A DNA stretch of 64,000 nt from assembly GCF_902813185.1 (NCBI RefSeq), contig NZ_LR778301.1:3328001-3392000 (forward strand), written 5' to 3'. This stretch comes from Denitratisoma oestradiolicum (GTDB taxonomy: Bacteria > Pseudomonadota > Gammaproteobacteria > Burkholderiales > Rhodocyclaceae). The stretch's first letter is position 1, and the number at the start of each line of letters is the position of its first letter. The notes under the pieces are model-generated. The model made no database searches. It had not been told where the DNA came from and saw only the letters and a list, made by a program, of their open reading frames with translations. This document shows positions 17,441-25,332 of the stretch, piece by piece. The position numbers and the translations under genes are program-made.

Positions 17441-18562
17441 TCAAGGAAGTGTCCGGTAAAGCGCAATCAGTTTGCCCGTCATGTCGCTCAGGGAACAGGT
17501 TTCCGCGGCGGCGCGGGCGGCCTGGGCGCGGGCTTCGGCCGCGCCGGCCAGCAATCCGGCGATGGCCTCGGCCTGGGCCGCCGGGTCGAGAGCATCCACC
17601 ACGGCACCGCAATCGGGACTGACCAGTTCGGCGGCGCCGCTGCCGGGGCTGGTGAGAACCGGCAGGCCGCAGGCCAAGGCCTCCAGAGCCGCGTTGGGAA
17701 AGGGATCGTAGAGAGTGGGCAGGGCGAAGACATCGGCGGCGCCGTAACAGGGCCGCACGTCGGGCTGGCCGCCAAGAAAATGGGTGCGCCGGGCCAAGCC
17801 CAGACGAGCCGCCAGGGCCTGCATCGCCGCCGCCCGCTTGTCCTTGCCCACCACCAGCAAATGGACCTCGGCCGGGAGCCGGGCCAGGGCCGCCAGCAAC
17901 TGAGGCAGGCCCTTGCGCTCGAAGCCGGAGCCCACGTAAAGCACCACCGGCGCCTCCAGGGGAATACCCAGCTTCTGCCGCAACGATGCGCGATGCTCGG
18001 CGCGCAAGCCGGGATGGAAGTGATCCAGATCCACGCCGTTGTGGATCACATGGAGCCGGTCCATGGGCACCTGAAAACGCTGGGCGATGTCGTCCCGCAC
18101 CATGGCGGAATTGCAGATCACGGCCCGCAGGGCCGGATGGCGGAACATGGCGGCTTCCGCCGCCAGGATGTAGTGATGCCAGGGATGGATGCGGGTAGCG
18201 AGCCTTGCCAGGGGAGACTGCACCCGGGCCCGCAACTCCAGCCAGGTGGCATGGACGCCGTCCCCGGCGCGATAGACATGACAGCCCGGAATACGCTCGT
18301 GGCTCTGGACCAGATCGAACTCGCCCCTGGCGATGATGTTTTGCACGCCATGGGAAAAACCGGCGTCACGCCACAGGCGGCCGAGATGAAAAGGATTGCA
18401 GATGCGCACCGCACGACCTTCGGCAGCCTCGCTGGTCTTCCACTGACGGGTGATCAGGGTCACCGCGATTCCCTGCTGCTGGAGCGCCCCCAGAGCCCGC
18501 TCGACGAAACGCTCCGCACCGCCGTAGGGATTGTATTTCTGCCGTACCAGAGCCAACTTCAC
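17441..18562 (-). CDS. Glycosyltransferase family 4 (WaaG-like)
   Basis: A 373-residue GT4 protein beginning VKLALVRQKYNPYGGAERF, the typical start of LPS core GT4 enzymes such as the glucosyltransferase WaaG. The donor domain has VVLYVGSGFERKGLPQLLAAL and PTLYDPFPNAALEALACGLPVL. The start is GTG at 18562, overlapping the TGA of the upstream GT9 as GTGA. The longer open frame upstream has no homology. The gap of 67 bases to msbA is short enough for one transcript. WaaG identity is plausible but not proven. Confidence 0.87.
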   Translation of the reverse strand: MKLALVRQKYNPYGGAERFVERALGALQQQGIAVTLITRQWKTSEAAEGRAVRICNPFHLGRLWRDAGFSHGVQNIIARGEFDLVQSHERIPGCHVYRAGDGVHATWLELRARVQSPLARLATRIHPWHHYILAAEAAMFRHPALRAVICNSAMVRDDIAQRFQVPMDRLHVIHNGVDLDHFHPGLRAEHRASLRQKLGIPLEAPVVLYVGSGFERKGLPQLLAALARLPAEVHLLVVGKDKRAAAMQALAARLGLARRTHFLGGQPDVRPCYGAADVFALPTLYDPFPNAALEALACGLPVLTSPGSGAAELVSPDCGAVVDALDPAAQAEAIAGLLAGAAEARAQAARAAAETCSLSDMTGKLIALYRTLP

Positions 18563-19641
18563 GATTTCAGCAATTCCTCGCAGGCCTTCAGCACTTGTGC
18601 CACCGGCAGGGTCACCAGGCAGTCGCTGATCTTGCTGCCGCCGCAGCCATCCAGACCGCAGGGGCGGCAGGAGTGTTCGGTGCTGGACACCACCCGGTGG
18701 GGGGTCATCCAGGGGCTCCACTCCTTGTCGCCGGAAGGGCCGAACAGGGCCACCGTGGGAGTGCCCATGGCGGCAGCGATGTGCATGGGTGCAGAATCCA
18801 CACCGACGAAAAGCCGGGCCCGACCGGCCAGGGCGGCCAGTTCCCGCAGGGAGAGCCGGCCGGACAGGTCCACGAACTCGGCCCGGCTGCGGACCCGGAT
18901 CGCCGCCACCAGTTCCCGCTCCCGCTCGTCCGGGGCGGCGGTGAGTACCAGGGCGTGGCCCTGGCGATGGAGTTCATCGGCCAGGGCCGCCATGGACTCG
19001 ACGGGCCAGCATTTGAACAGCCAGCGGGAGGCCGGATGCAGGTGGATGAAGCTACCGGGAGCAAGCTTCGCCCCGCCCAGCAGGGCTTCCACCCGGGTCT
19101 CCGCCGCCCTACCCGGCACCAGCACCAGGCGGCGCGCCTCCGGTGCCGGGTGAAGACCGAGCACCCGCAGGGCATCCAGGTTCTTCTCCACCGTGTGGCG
19201 CAGGGCATGGCCGGGCTGGGCGTAGAGATGGCTGAAGCTGTTGCGCCAGAAGTCGCCCCGCCCTCGCTGCCGGGGCGCCACGCTCCAGCGGGGCCTGAGT
19301 AGCCGGGCCAGCCAGGCCCCACGCCGGTGTTCGGTGAGGTGAATCACCAGCTCGTAACCACGCCCCCGCAGAGCGGACAGCAATGCACCCTCGGCCCGCG
19401 CTTGCGCCAGCAGCCCCTGGCGCTTCCAGTTGCGGTCGATGACATGACACTGGGCGATGGCCGGATGCTCCTCCAGCATGGGGGCGGTATCGGCATAGAC
19501 CAGGGCGTCGATCTCGCAGCCGGGGGCTGCGGACTGGAGGGCCGAAAACACCGGGGAGGAAAGCAGTACATCGCCATGGTGGCGCAGTTTGATCACCAGG
19601 GCCCGGCGCAGGCCGGAAAAATCGATGGGGGTCTGTGACAT
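18559..19641 (-). CDS. waaQ: LPS heptosyltransferase III-like (GT9)
   Basis: A 360-residue GT9 protein. ALVIKLRHHGDVLLSSPVFSAL marks the N-terminal domain; LFVGVDSAPMHIAAAMGTPTVALFG marks the donor site, and a C-terminal cysteine-rich segment HSCRPCGLDGCGGSKISDCL is typical of WaaQ/RfaQ-type heptosyltransferases (TIGR02201). It is the first gene of the long leftward LPS run. The ATG at 19641 gives the usual start; the open frame continues to 19686 but adds a sequence without homology. Shine-Dalgarno is weak. Confidence 0.86.
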   Translation of the reverse strand: MSQTPIDFSGLRRALVIKLRHHGDVLLSSPVFSALQSAAPGCEIDALVYADTAPMLEEHPAIAQCHVIDRNWKRQGLLAQARAEGALLSALRGRGYELVIHLTEHRRGAWLARLLRPRWSVAPRQRGRGDFWRNSFSHLYAQPGHALRHTVEKNLDALRVLGLHPAPEARRLVLVPGRAAETRVEALLGGAKLAPGSFIHLHPASRWLFKCWPVESMAALADELHRQGHALVLTAAPDERERELVAAIRVRSRAEFVDLSGRLSLRELAALAGRARLFVGVDSAPMHIAAAMGTPTVALFGPSGDKEWSPWMTPHRVVSSTEHSCRPCGLDGCGGSKISDCLVTLPVAQVLKACEELLKS

Positions 19642-19728
19642 GGTGGCATTGTGCCAGAGGCCACACCTTGCAAGGCAGACAGCCATGGAGGCATAGTTGG
19701 AGCTTTATTCGAATCCCCAAACCATTCC

Positions 19729-20040
19729 ATGAACAAAGTACTGAAAGACCTGTGGAGTTTCGTGGCCCTGGCCCTAATCCTGATCGGCATCGGCAGCGTG
19801 TCCTTCCATCTGCTAAAGACCGACGGCTGGCTGGAGCAAATGGCGGGCAAATTATGGGATGCGCAAATCGAACATCCTCTGATCATGACCCCAATCATCC
19901 TGGGAGCCCTGGGCCTGGGCTGGGCCTGTCTAACCGGCCATCTAGTAATCGATGGCAAGAATCGCCTGGGAGACCTGGTGGTCTTCGCCCTGATGCTGGT
20001 GGGTGGCTACTACGTGCACTACTGGATGCAACTGATCTAA
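19729..20040 (+). CDS. Small membrane protein, hypothetical
   Basis: A 103-residue protein starting MNKVLKDLWSFVALALILIGIGSVSF. Three hydrophobic segments are visible (about residues 10-25, 50-68 and 83-97: LIMTPIILGALGLGWACL and LVVFALMLVGGYYVHYW), so it is an inner-membrane protein. The ATG at 19729 is preferred because the upstream part of the open frame is polar and without homology. It diverges from the waaQ-like gene and is followed by a GC-rich hairpin. I do not recognise the family. Confidence 0.65.
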   Translation: MNKVLKDLWSFVALALILIGIGSVSFHLLKTDGWLEQMAGKLWDAQIEHPLIMTPIILGALGLGWACLTGHLVIDGKNRLGDLVVFALMLVGGYYVHYWMQLI

Positions 20041-20065
20041 CGGGCATGCCCGTTGGCCCTCGTCC

Positions 20066-20111
20066 TCGCCCCCGCCTGGGGGGGCGAGCTTCGTGAGTCG
20101 CTGACGCGACT
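20066..20111 (+). terminator. Two GC-rich hairpins after the small membrane protein gene
   Basis: TCGCCCCC (20066-20073) pairs perfectly with GGGGGCGA (20080-20087); a second stem AGTCGC/GCGACT spans 20096-20111. The position between two converging genes suggests termination, but no T-run follows, so a factor-independent terminator is uncertain. Confidence 0.4.
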
Positions 20112-20125
20112 TGTACGTGACGGGA

Positions 20126-21061
20126 TCAGATCACGATGTAGCGGTGGGCACGTTCTTCCCGTGCCACCGCTTCGCGGACCTCACCCCGTGTGATGCTTAC
20201 CAGCAACACCGTCCAGCGCCGCCGGTCACGTCCCACCAGTTCTGGAAAAACAATACGTTCGGCGTTGGTTGGAGCGGCGTCCGTCGGGCACAGTACCCCC
20301 ATCGGATCTACGGTACGGGGGATCTGTTTCAGATAAAGAGCCGATTCCGGCGTCGCCAGCCACTCCGCCAGCGCCTGCAACTGGCGTTCCGGGGTTAGTT
20401 GCAGCACCAGTTTTTCCAGGTTCTGCTCGACCACTCGGGCCTCTTCACTACCCCGCCGCAGCCGCAGTTCCCCAGCCAATTCCTCCCGCTGCCGACGCAG
20501 GCTCGCCAGCCGTTCCGCGTACTGGTGCAACAGGCTGTCGAAAGCGGCCTGACGCAAACGCATCCGCACCGTCTCCAGGTCGGCTTCCAGGCTGGAGACG
20601 GTATGGTCGCTGAAATAGAGCAGTGTCTGGGGCACCTCCTGACGCAGCACATCGCCCATCATGGCGCTACCCAGCACCGACTTTTCATGGGCGCGCATGC
20701 CCAGCAGCCCGTAGCAGACCTGATCGTCCGGGCCAGGAGTGGCCTCCAGATGGCGCCGCACGTCCTCGCTACGCCCCAGGGTGACCAATATCTCGTCGCT
20801 GCTGCCGAAAAAGCAGTGAATCAGGGAATCCGTAGTGAAGCTGTGATGGCCGATGTCCCGGGGGCCAGGGATGGCATCCACCAGCCGGACACAGTAGTCC
20901 CGGGCACGGTCCACCGCCGGGGCCAACTTGTGTTGGTAGTCCGACAGAACCTTCAGCAGTGGTGCCGCTGTTTCCACCGCATGGTCTACGGCGCCAGCCA
21001 GTCCTTCCGCCAGGGGCGGTTCGGGTTCCAGCCAGTGACGAACCTGCTTGAGGAAATCCAT
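20126..21061 (-). CDS. Conserved-looking hypothetical cytoplasmic protein
   Basis: A 311-residue protein with no signal peptide or membrane segment. The N-terminal half is mixed alpha/beta; residues about 165-225 are Arg/Glu/Leu-rich and predicted coiled coil (LHQYAERLASLRRQREELAGE). A hydrophobic beta-rich C-terminus follows (RRRWTVLLVSITRGEV). The ATG has a GGTGG box. Codon use is like its neighbours and no frameshift is seen, so I regard it as a real gene, but I do not recognise its family or role. It is isolated, with 262 bases of non-coding DNA upstream (21062-21323) in which I see nothing clear. Confidence 0.7.
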   Translation of the reverse strand: MDFLKQVRHWLEPEPPLAEGLAGAVDHAVETAAPLLKVLSDYQHKLAPAVDRARDYCVRLVDAIPGPRDIGHHSFTTDSLIHCFFGSSDEILVTLGRSEDVRRHLEATPGPDDQVCYGLLGMRAHEKSVLGSAMMGDVLRQEVPQTLLYFSDHTVSSLEADLETVRMRLRQAAFDSLLHQYAERLASLRRQREELAGELRLRRGSEEARVVEQNLEKLVLQLTPERQLQALAEWLATPESALYLKQIPRTVDPMGVLCPTDAAPTNAERIVFPELVGRDRRRWTVLLVSITRGEVREAVAREERAHRYIVI

Positions 21062-21323
21062 GGATAAACCACCAGGGGGACGGAATGTCGAGAGTACAGG
21101 ATAGGAACAGGCTTGTCAGGATGCCGGCCGCGGATGCAGAGCTGGGCATCCACGCTCGGAACTCTCAGGTGGTGCGCCACACACAAGGCACTGCATGCAC
21201 ACGCTCTAAATTGCTGCCGATTCGACTCACTGTTCCGGCAGGGAATTCCATGCCGGAAAAATATTGGAAATGGCATCAGCTAATCCTCGGGCCACTATCT
21301 GACGACCGTCTGAACACCCAGTC

Positions 21324-23039
21324 TTATAGCTCCCGGGGAAAGATCGTGACCCCGCCCACCAGCGTGGCATCAACTTTCAAGTTCCGGAGCGCCTCAGGGC
21401 GCTTCCGGGGATCATCGCTCAACACCACCATATCCGCCAGCTTGCCAGGCTCAAGGGAGCCAATGCGATTTTCCTGATGAATCTGCCAGGCAGCGTCGAT
21501 GGTCATCGCCCGCAGGGCCTCCATCACCGTCAGGCGCTGCTCGGGACCGATCGGCTGGCCGCTGCTGGATAGCCGGTTCACGGTGCTCCACAGGAGAAGC
21601 CTAGGATTCATCGGCGCCACAGGCGTATCCAGATGCACACTGAAGCGCAGGCCCTTTTGTTTCGCCCAGCGAGTGGGGCTGATGTTGGCGGCCCGCTCCG
21701 GGCCCAGAAAAATGTCCCGGTGGCGATCTCCCCAGTAGTAAGTATGGGCGGAGAAGAAGCTGGGGATCACGCTTAGCCGGGCCATCCGGTCGAGTTGGTC
21801 CAGCCGTGCCGTCTGGGCATGGACCAGGATGTGACGGATATCAGGGCGTGTCGTTTCCTGCTGCGCGGTCTCGATGGCATCCAACACATTGTCGATGGCG
21901 GCATCGCCGTTACTGTGGATGGCCAACTGGATACCTGCCCGGTGGTAGCGGCCGATTTCCTCCACCAACTGTTTCTGGTCCATGGTCGGGAAACCCCGAT
22001 ATTCCGCATCGCCGTGATAGGGCACATGGTAGGGATGGCCGAGAAACCCCGTATAGCCCTGGATGCTGCCGTCGCTGAAGAACTTCACAGCCCCCAGATG
22101 CAGGCGATCGGTGTCGTAGTCGACAGCCTTGAGCTTGCCATCACGCAGCTCGGGGCCGAGGGAATTCCACATCGGCCAGAGCTCCAGCCTCATCGGGATC
22201 AAACCGAAGCGGCTGGCCCAGGCTAGGCCCTGGGCCGATCGGCGATCGGTAGCACCATTCTGGGCGGTCGTGATCCCTTGGGCCGCATATTCGGCGGCGG
22301 CCTGGCGAACCATGCGAACGAAATCCAAAGGACCGATTTGCATCGCCAGCTTTTGCATTTCAATGGCCGAATTCTCCTGGACCAGGCCGGTGGCCTCGCC
22401 CCGAGCGTCGCGCACGATCACCCCCCCCGGCGGATTGGGGCTTCCGGGGCCGATGCCGGCCAAGGCCAGTGCCCGGCTATTGGCTACCCCCATATGGCCG
22501 GAGATGTGCCAGACGTAGATCGGATGTTCGGTGGATATCGCATCCAGATCCTGGCGGGTGGGGTGACGCCGCTCCGCCAGCAGCGTGTCGTCGTAGCCAA
22601 AACCGAAGACCCATTTACCTTTGGCCGTCTCCGCGGCCTTGGCACCCATACGGGCCTGCAATTGGGCCATCGTCTCCAGGGTGCCGATGGGCGGGCTGTT
22701 CAGGTCCACACCGATGACAGCCAAACCCGAGGCGGGGAAATGGCCATGGGCATCCACAAAACCCGGCAGCAGGGCCTTGCCCGCCAGATCGTGAATCACG
22801 GCGTCCTTGCCATAGCGGGCCTTCAGGTCATCGCTGTCCCCGACGGCGACAATGCGCTCCCCTTCCACGGCCAGGGCACTGACCACCCGATCCGCCGGAT
22901 CCATAGTCAGTACCACGCCGTTGAGGAAAAGCTGACGTTGCGGCGGCTGGGGCAGAATGGTCTGCCAGAACAGCAAGGCCGCAACCGCAATCACGAGTAA
23001 GACTAGCGTCATTGCGACAATGGCAAGTTTGCGTTTCAT
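21324..23039 (-). CDS. Membrane-anchored amidohydrolase, YtcJ-like (Amidohydro_3)
   Basis: A 571-residue metal-dependent hydrolase. Residues about 5-27 form a hydrophobic N-terminal anchor or uncleaved signal (LAIVAMTLVLLVIAVAALLF), so the enzyme probably faces the periplasm. The catalytic region has the metal-binding HxH in LPGFVDAHGHFPASG, later histidines in IQLAIHSNGDAAIDNVLDAI and ILVHAQTARLDQ, and a C-terminal GSLEPGKLADMVVL typical of the family. Substrate is unknown. The ATG at 23039 is preceded by AGGATA; the open frame extends 15 codons further. It diverges from a PadR regulator across repeated operator half-sites and is likely its target. Confidence 0.87.
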   Translation of the reverse strand: MKRKLAIVAMTLVLLVIAVAALLFWQTILPQPPQRQLFLNGVVLTMDPADRVVSALAVEGERIVAVGDSDDLKARYGKDAVIHDLAGKALLPGFVDAHGHFPASGLAVIGVDLNSPPIGTLETMAQLQARMGAKAAETAKGKWVFGFGYDDTLLAERRHPTRQDLDAISTEHPIYVWHISGHMGVANSRALALAGIGPGSPNPPGGVIVRDARGEATGLVQENSAIEMQKLAMQIGPLDFVRMVRQAAAEYAAQGITTAQNGATDRRSAQGLAWASRFGLIPMRLELWPMWNSLGPELRDGKLKAVDYDTDRLHLGAVKFFSDGSIQGYTGFLGHPYHVPYHGDAEYRGFPTMDQKQLVEEIGRYHRAGIQLAIHSNGDAAIDNVLDAIETAQQETTRPDIRHILVHAQTARLDQLDRMARLSVIPSFFSAHTYYWGDRHRDIFLGPERAANISPTRWAKQKGLRFSVHLDTPVAPMNPRLLLWSTVNRLSSSGQPIGPEQRLTVMEALRAMTIDAAWQIHQENRIGSLEPGKLADMVVLSDDPRKRPEALRNLKVDATLVGGVTIFPREL

Positions 23040-23061
23040 GGAGAATATCCTGAAAGTTTTA

Positions 23062-23100
23062 ATACTCCGAACAGGAGTATACAAATACTCCTGGCAGGAT
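23062..23100. promoter_or_regulatory. Putative PadR operator: repeated ATACTCC half-sites
   Basis: ATACTCC (23062-23068) and GGAGTAT (23074-23080) form a perfect inverted repeat with a 5-base spacer. A third ATACTCC (23085-23091) follows in direct orientation 4 bases later, with a degenerate AGGA partner. The cluster lies between the divergent amidohydrolase and PadR genes, the expected place for an autoregulatory operator. The binding protein is inferred from position. Confidence 0.6.
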
Positions 23101-23104
23101 TATT

Positions 23105-23761
23105 TTGCAAGCCATGAAACCCTCCGCCGACCGGGCGCGGCTGACACCCACCTCCTACACCCTGCTGGGCCTGCTGGCCCGGCGACCTTGGTCCGCCTAC
23201 GAACTCAACAAGTACATGCAGCTCTCGGCCCTGCGCCGCATCTGGCCCCGGGCCGAGAGCCGCATCTACGAAGAGCCCAAGAAGCTCGTCGCTCTGCGCC
23301 TGGCAGCCTTGACGGAGGAATATCAGGGAGCCCGCAGGCGCAGCGTCTACCGCATCACCGCCGCCGGCCGACGCGCCCTGAGCGCCTGGTTCGCGGAGCC
23401 CGGCGCGGATCTGGTCTATGAATACGAGCCTCTAGTCAAGATTCTCAACGGCGACCATTGCGACAACAGCGCACTCGTGGCCCTGGTCGAGGAAGTACGT
23501 CGCCACGCCCGGGACGAGGCGCGCCAGGTGATCGCTGCCTGCGAGCAGATATTGGCTGAAGGCTGGCGGATCCCCGAGACCGCCGAGCACAACGGCCTGA
23601 TCATCGGTTTCATCCGGGAAAACATTGAAGCCCGGCTGCGCTGGGCGGATGCCGCTGAAAAGCGGCTCGGGGAGCGCCAGCGGGGCCGTTCCGAAACCGC
23701 CGAGGGCCGTGCCAGGCGCTGGTACCGAGAAGAGATCGAACTATTGAGGGCGCTGACGTAG
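23105..23761 (+). CDS. PadR family transcriptional regulator
   Basis: About 218 residues. The N-terminal winged helix reads TPTSYTLLGLLARRPWSAYELNKYMQ, then IYEEPKKLVALRLAA and RRSVYRITAAGRRAL, the wing region of PadR proteins. The C-terminal part is helical (Vir-like dimerisation type). The start may be TTG at 23105, which has AGGA 5 bases before it, or ATG at 23114, which is 14 bases from that box; the ATG omits only three residues. It likely represses itself and the divergent amidohydrolase. The inducer is unknown. Confidence 0.88.
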   Translation: MQAMKPSADRARLTPTSYTLLGLLARRPWSAYELNKYMQLSALRRIWPRAESRIYEEPKKLVALRLAALTEEYQGARRRSVYRITAAGRRALSAWFAEPGADLVYEYEPLVKILNGDHCDNSALVALVEEVRRHARDEARQVIAACEQILAEGWRIPETAEHNGLIIGFIRENIEARLRWADAAEKRLGERQRGRSETAEGRARRWYREEIELLRALT

Positions 23762-23898
23762 CTCGCCCTTCACCGTCTACCGCATGGGCTGCAAACGCAA
23801 AGGGGCCGGTGAGGAGGGTAGTTTTAGGAGGGAGATTCAGGCAACCAATGATCGGCGATGCATGCCAAGACGTCATCGATAGCATGGGTAAGGGCAGG

Positions 23899-23915
23899 AG
23901 CCGTTGCTAACGGCT
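23899..23915 (+). terminator. Weak hairpin between PadR and cNMP-binding genes
   Basis: AGCCGTT pairs with AACGGCT around a GCT loop. It lies between two converging genes and is followed by TTCG only, so termination is uncertain. Confidence 0.3.
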
Positions 23916-23923
23916 TTCGTCGC

Positions 23924-24448
23924 TTAATCTTTCACAATCTTGGTGACTGCTTTGGGCCGAGGTTTGGTCAGTGTCGCCGATGGCGAGACATCCCCTCCGT
24001 GTTGTACCTGAAAGACAACGAGATCTGTCGAGATTTTGAGTCGCGTGGCAAGTGTGCGGGAAATATTGCGATAGAGCTGGGCGGAAACTCGAGGTATACG
24101 AACCAGGCTTTCGTAATCAATCCTCAAAGTCGCAGTCGACTCAATGGCACGAATCGATGCCGTGCGCCCGCTATTTGCATCCAGGACCAGAGACATCTCA
24201 CCAAATGACTCGCCGGGTCCAAGCTTTACTAGAGAAACCGACCGGCCAGCACTCTTGCGAAATACCTCAACCTTTCCAGACAGAATGATATGCATCTGTC
24301 GGCCAGATTGTCCTTCCGTGAAAATCATGCTCCCTGCCTCGTAGGTACTACCGACAGTCTGCGTGAGAAAATCATCGAGATCGCCAGGGCCGAATCCCTC
24401 GAAAATACGGACTTCCGCTAAAAGTTTAAGAATGGTTGTGTTTTTCAT
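23924..24448 (-). CDS. Cyclic nucleotide-binding domain protein
   Basis: A 174-residue protein consisting of one cNMP-binding domain: LAEVRIFEGFGPGDLDDFL at the start, then the phosphate-binding cassette GESFGEMSLVLDANSGRTASIRA (about residues 78-100) with the conserved Glu and Arg. No helix-turn-helix follows, unlike CRP/FNR regulators; instead there is a basic tail (TKPRPKAVTKIVKD). It may be a cAMP- or cGMP-sensing partner protein. Its DNA is noticeably less GC-rich than its neighbours, suggesting acquisition. The gene stands alone. Confidence 0.8.
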   Translation of the reverse strand: MKNTTILKLLAEVRIFEGFGPGDLDDFLTQTVGSTYEAGSMIFTEGQSGRQMHIILSGKVEVFRKSAGRSVSLVKLGPGESFGEMSLVLDANSGRTASIRAIESTATLRIDYESLVRIPRVSAQLYRNISRTLATRLKISTDLVVFQVQHGGDVSPSATLTKPRPKAVTKIVKD

Positions 24449-24545
24449 GTTTTAACCGTCTGCGCAGGGCTCGGATCGATACTCGTACGGAGGGCTACTC
24501 TGGAAACAATCGGTTTTTATGTGGAACTCCAGGCCGAGAATCGGC

Positions 24546-24579
24546 CGAAAAAAATGGGCACCGGCCACGGTGCCCATTT
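24546..24579 (-). terminator. Rho-independent terminator of sodB
   Basis: A perfect 12-base stem (24552-24563 with 24568-24579; core ATGGGCACCG) with a 4-base loop. Read leftward it is followed by an uninterrupted run of T residues (the A-run at 24548-24554). It lies about 90 bases past the sodB stop. Confidence 0.85.
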
Positions 24580-24668
24580 CGATTACGACTTTTTTATTAC
24601 TTGGCGTGTCACGAAGAATTACGATTTTATTCCGCCTGTTACGGATTCATAATCGCAAAACAGCCACT

Positions 24669-25259
24669 TCAACCGGCGAAGTTCCTCTCAGCAAAGTCCC
24701 AGTTGGCCAGGGAGGTCAGGAAAGTCTCGACATACTTGGGCCGCAGGTTGCGGTAATCGATGTAGTAGGCGTGTTCCCACACATCGATGGTCAGCAGGGG
24801 CCTGCCCTCGCCGCTCTTGATGGGGGTACCTGCGGCGCCGGTGTTCACGATGTCCACGGAGCCGTCGTCCTTTTTCACCAGCCAAGTCCAGCCGGAACCG
24901 AAGTTGCCCACGGCGGAGGTCTGGAAGGCCTTCTTGAATTCATCGAAGGAACCCCACTTCTTGTTGATGGCTTCCAGCAGGGCGCCGCCGGGAGTGCCGC
25001 CGCCAGCGGGCTTCATGGAATTCCACAGGAAGGTGTGGTTCCAGACCTGGGCAGCGTTGTTGTAGACGCCGCCGGCCGGGGCCTTCTTGACGATGGCTTC
25101 CAGGTCCAGGCTCTCGAACTCGGTGCCCTTGATCAGGTTGTTCAGGTTGGTCACGTAGGCCTGGTGATGCTTGCCATAGTGGTACTCGATGGTTTCCTTG
25201 GAAATGTGGGGCGCCAGGGCATCCTGAGCATAGGGCAGCGCGGGAAGGGTATGTTCCAT
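24669..25259 (-). CDS. sodB: Superoxide dismutase [Fe]
   Basis: A 196-residue Fe/Mn-family superoxide dismutase that converts superoxide to hydrogen peroxide and oxygen in the cytoplasm. Metal ligands are visible: His in [12 protein letters not shown], His in [11 protein letters not shown], and Asp/His in [13 protein letters not shown]. The AAQVWNHTF segment favours the iron type. Length and start match SodB, with an AGGAG box 8 bases before the ATG. The gene is monocistronic, with its own terminator at 24546-24579. Confidence 0.96.
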   Translation of the reverse strand: MEHTLPALPYAQDALAPHISKETIEYHYGKHHQAYVTNLNNLIKGTEFESLDLEAIVKKAPAGGVYNNAAQVWNHTFLWNSMKPAGGGTPGGALLEAINKKWGSFDEFKKAFQTSAVGNFGSGWTWLVKKDDGSVDIVNTGAAGTPIKSGEGRPLLTIDVWEHAYYIDYRNLRPKYVETFLTSLANWDFAERNFAG

Positions 25260-25332
25260 GGTTTTATTCTCCTGTAGGTGTTGGGGATACTGAAAGGCAG
25301 ACTATTTTAGTCGGATATCACTGCCGGCACAA

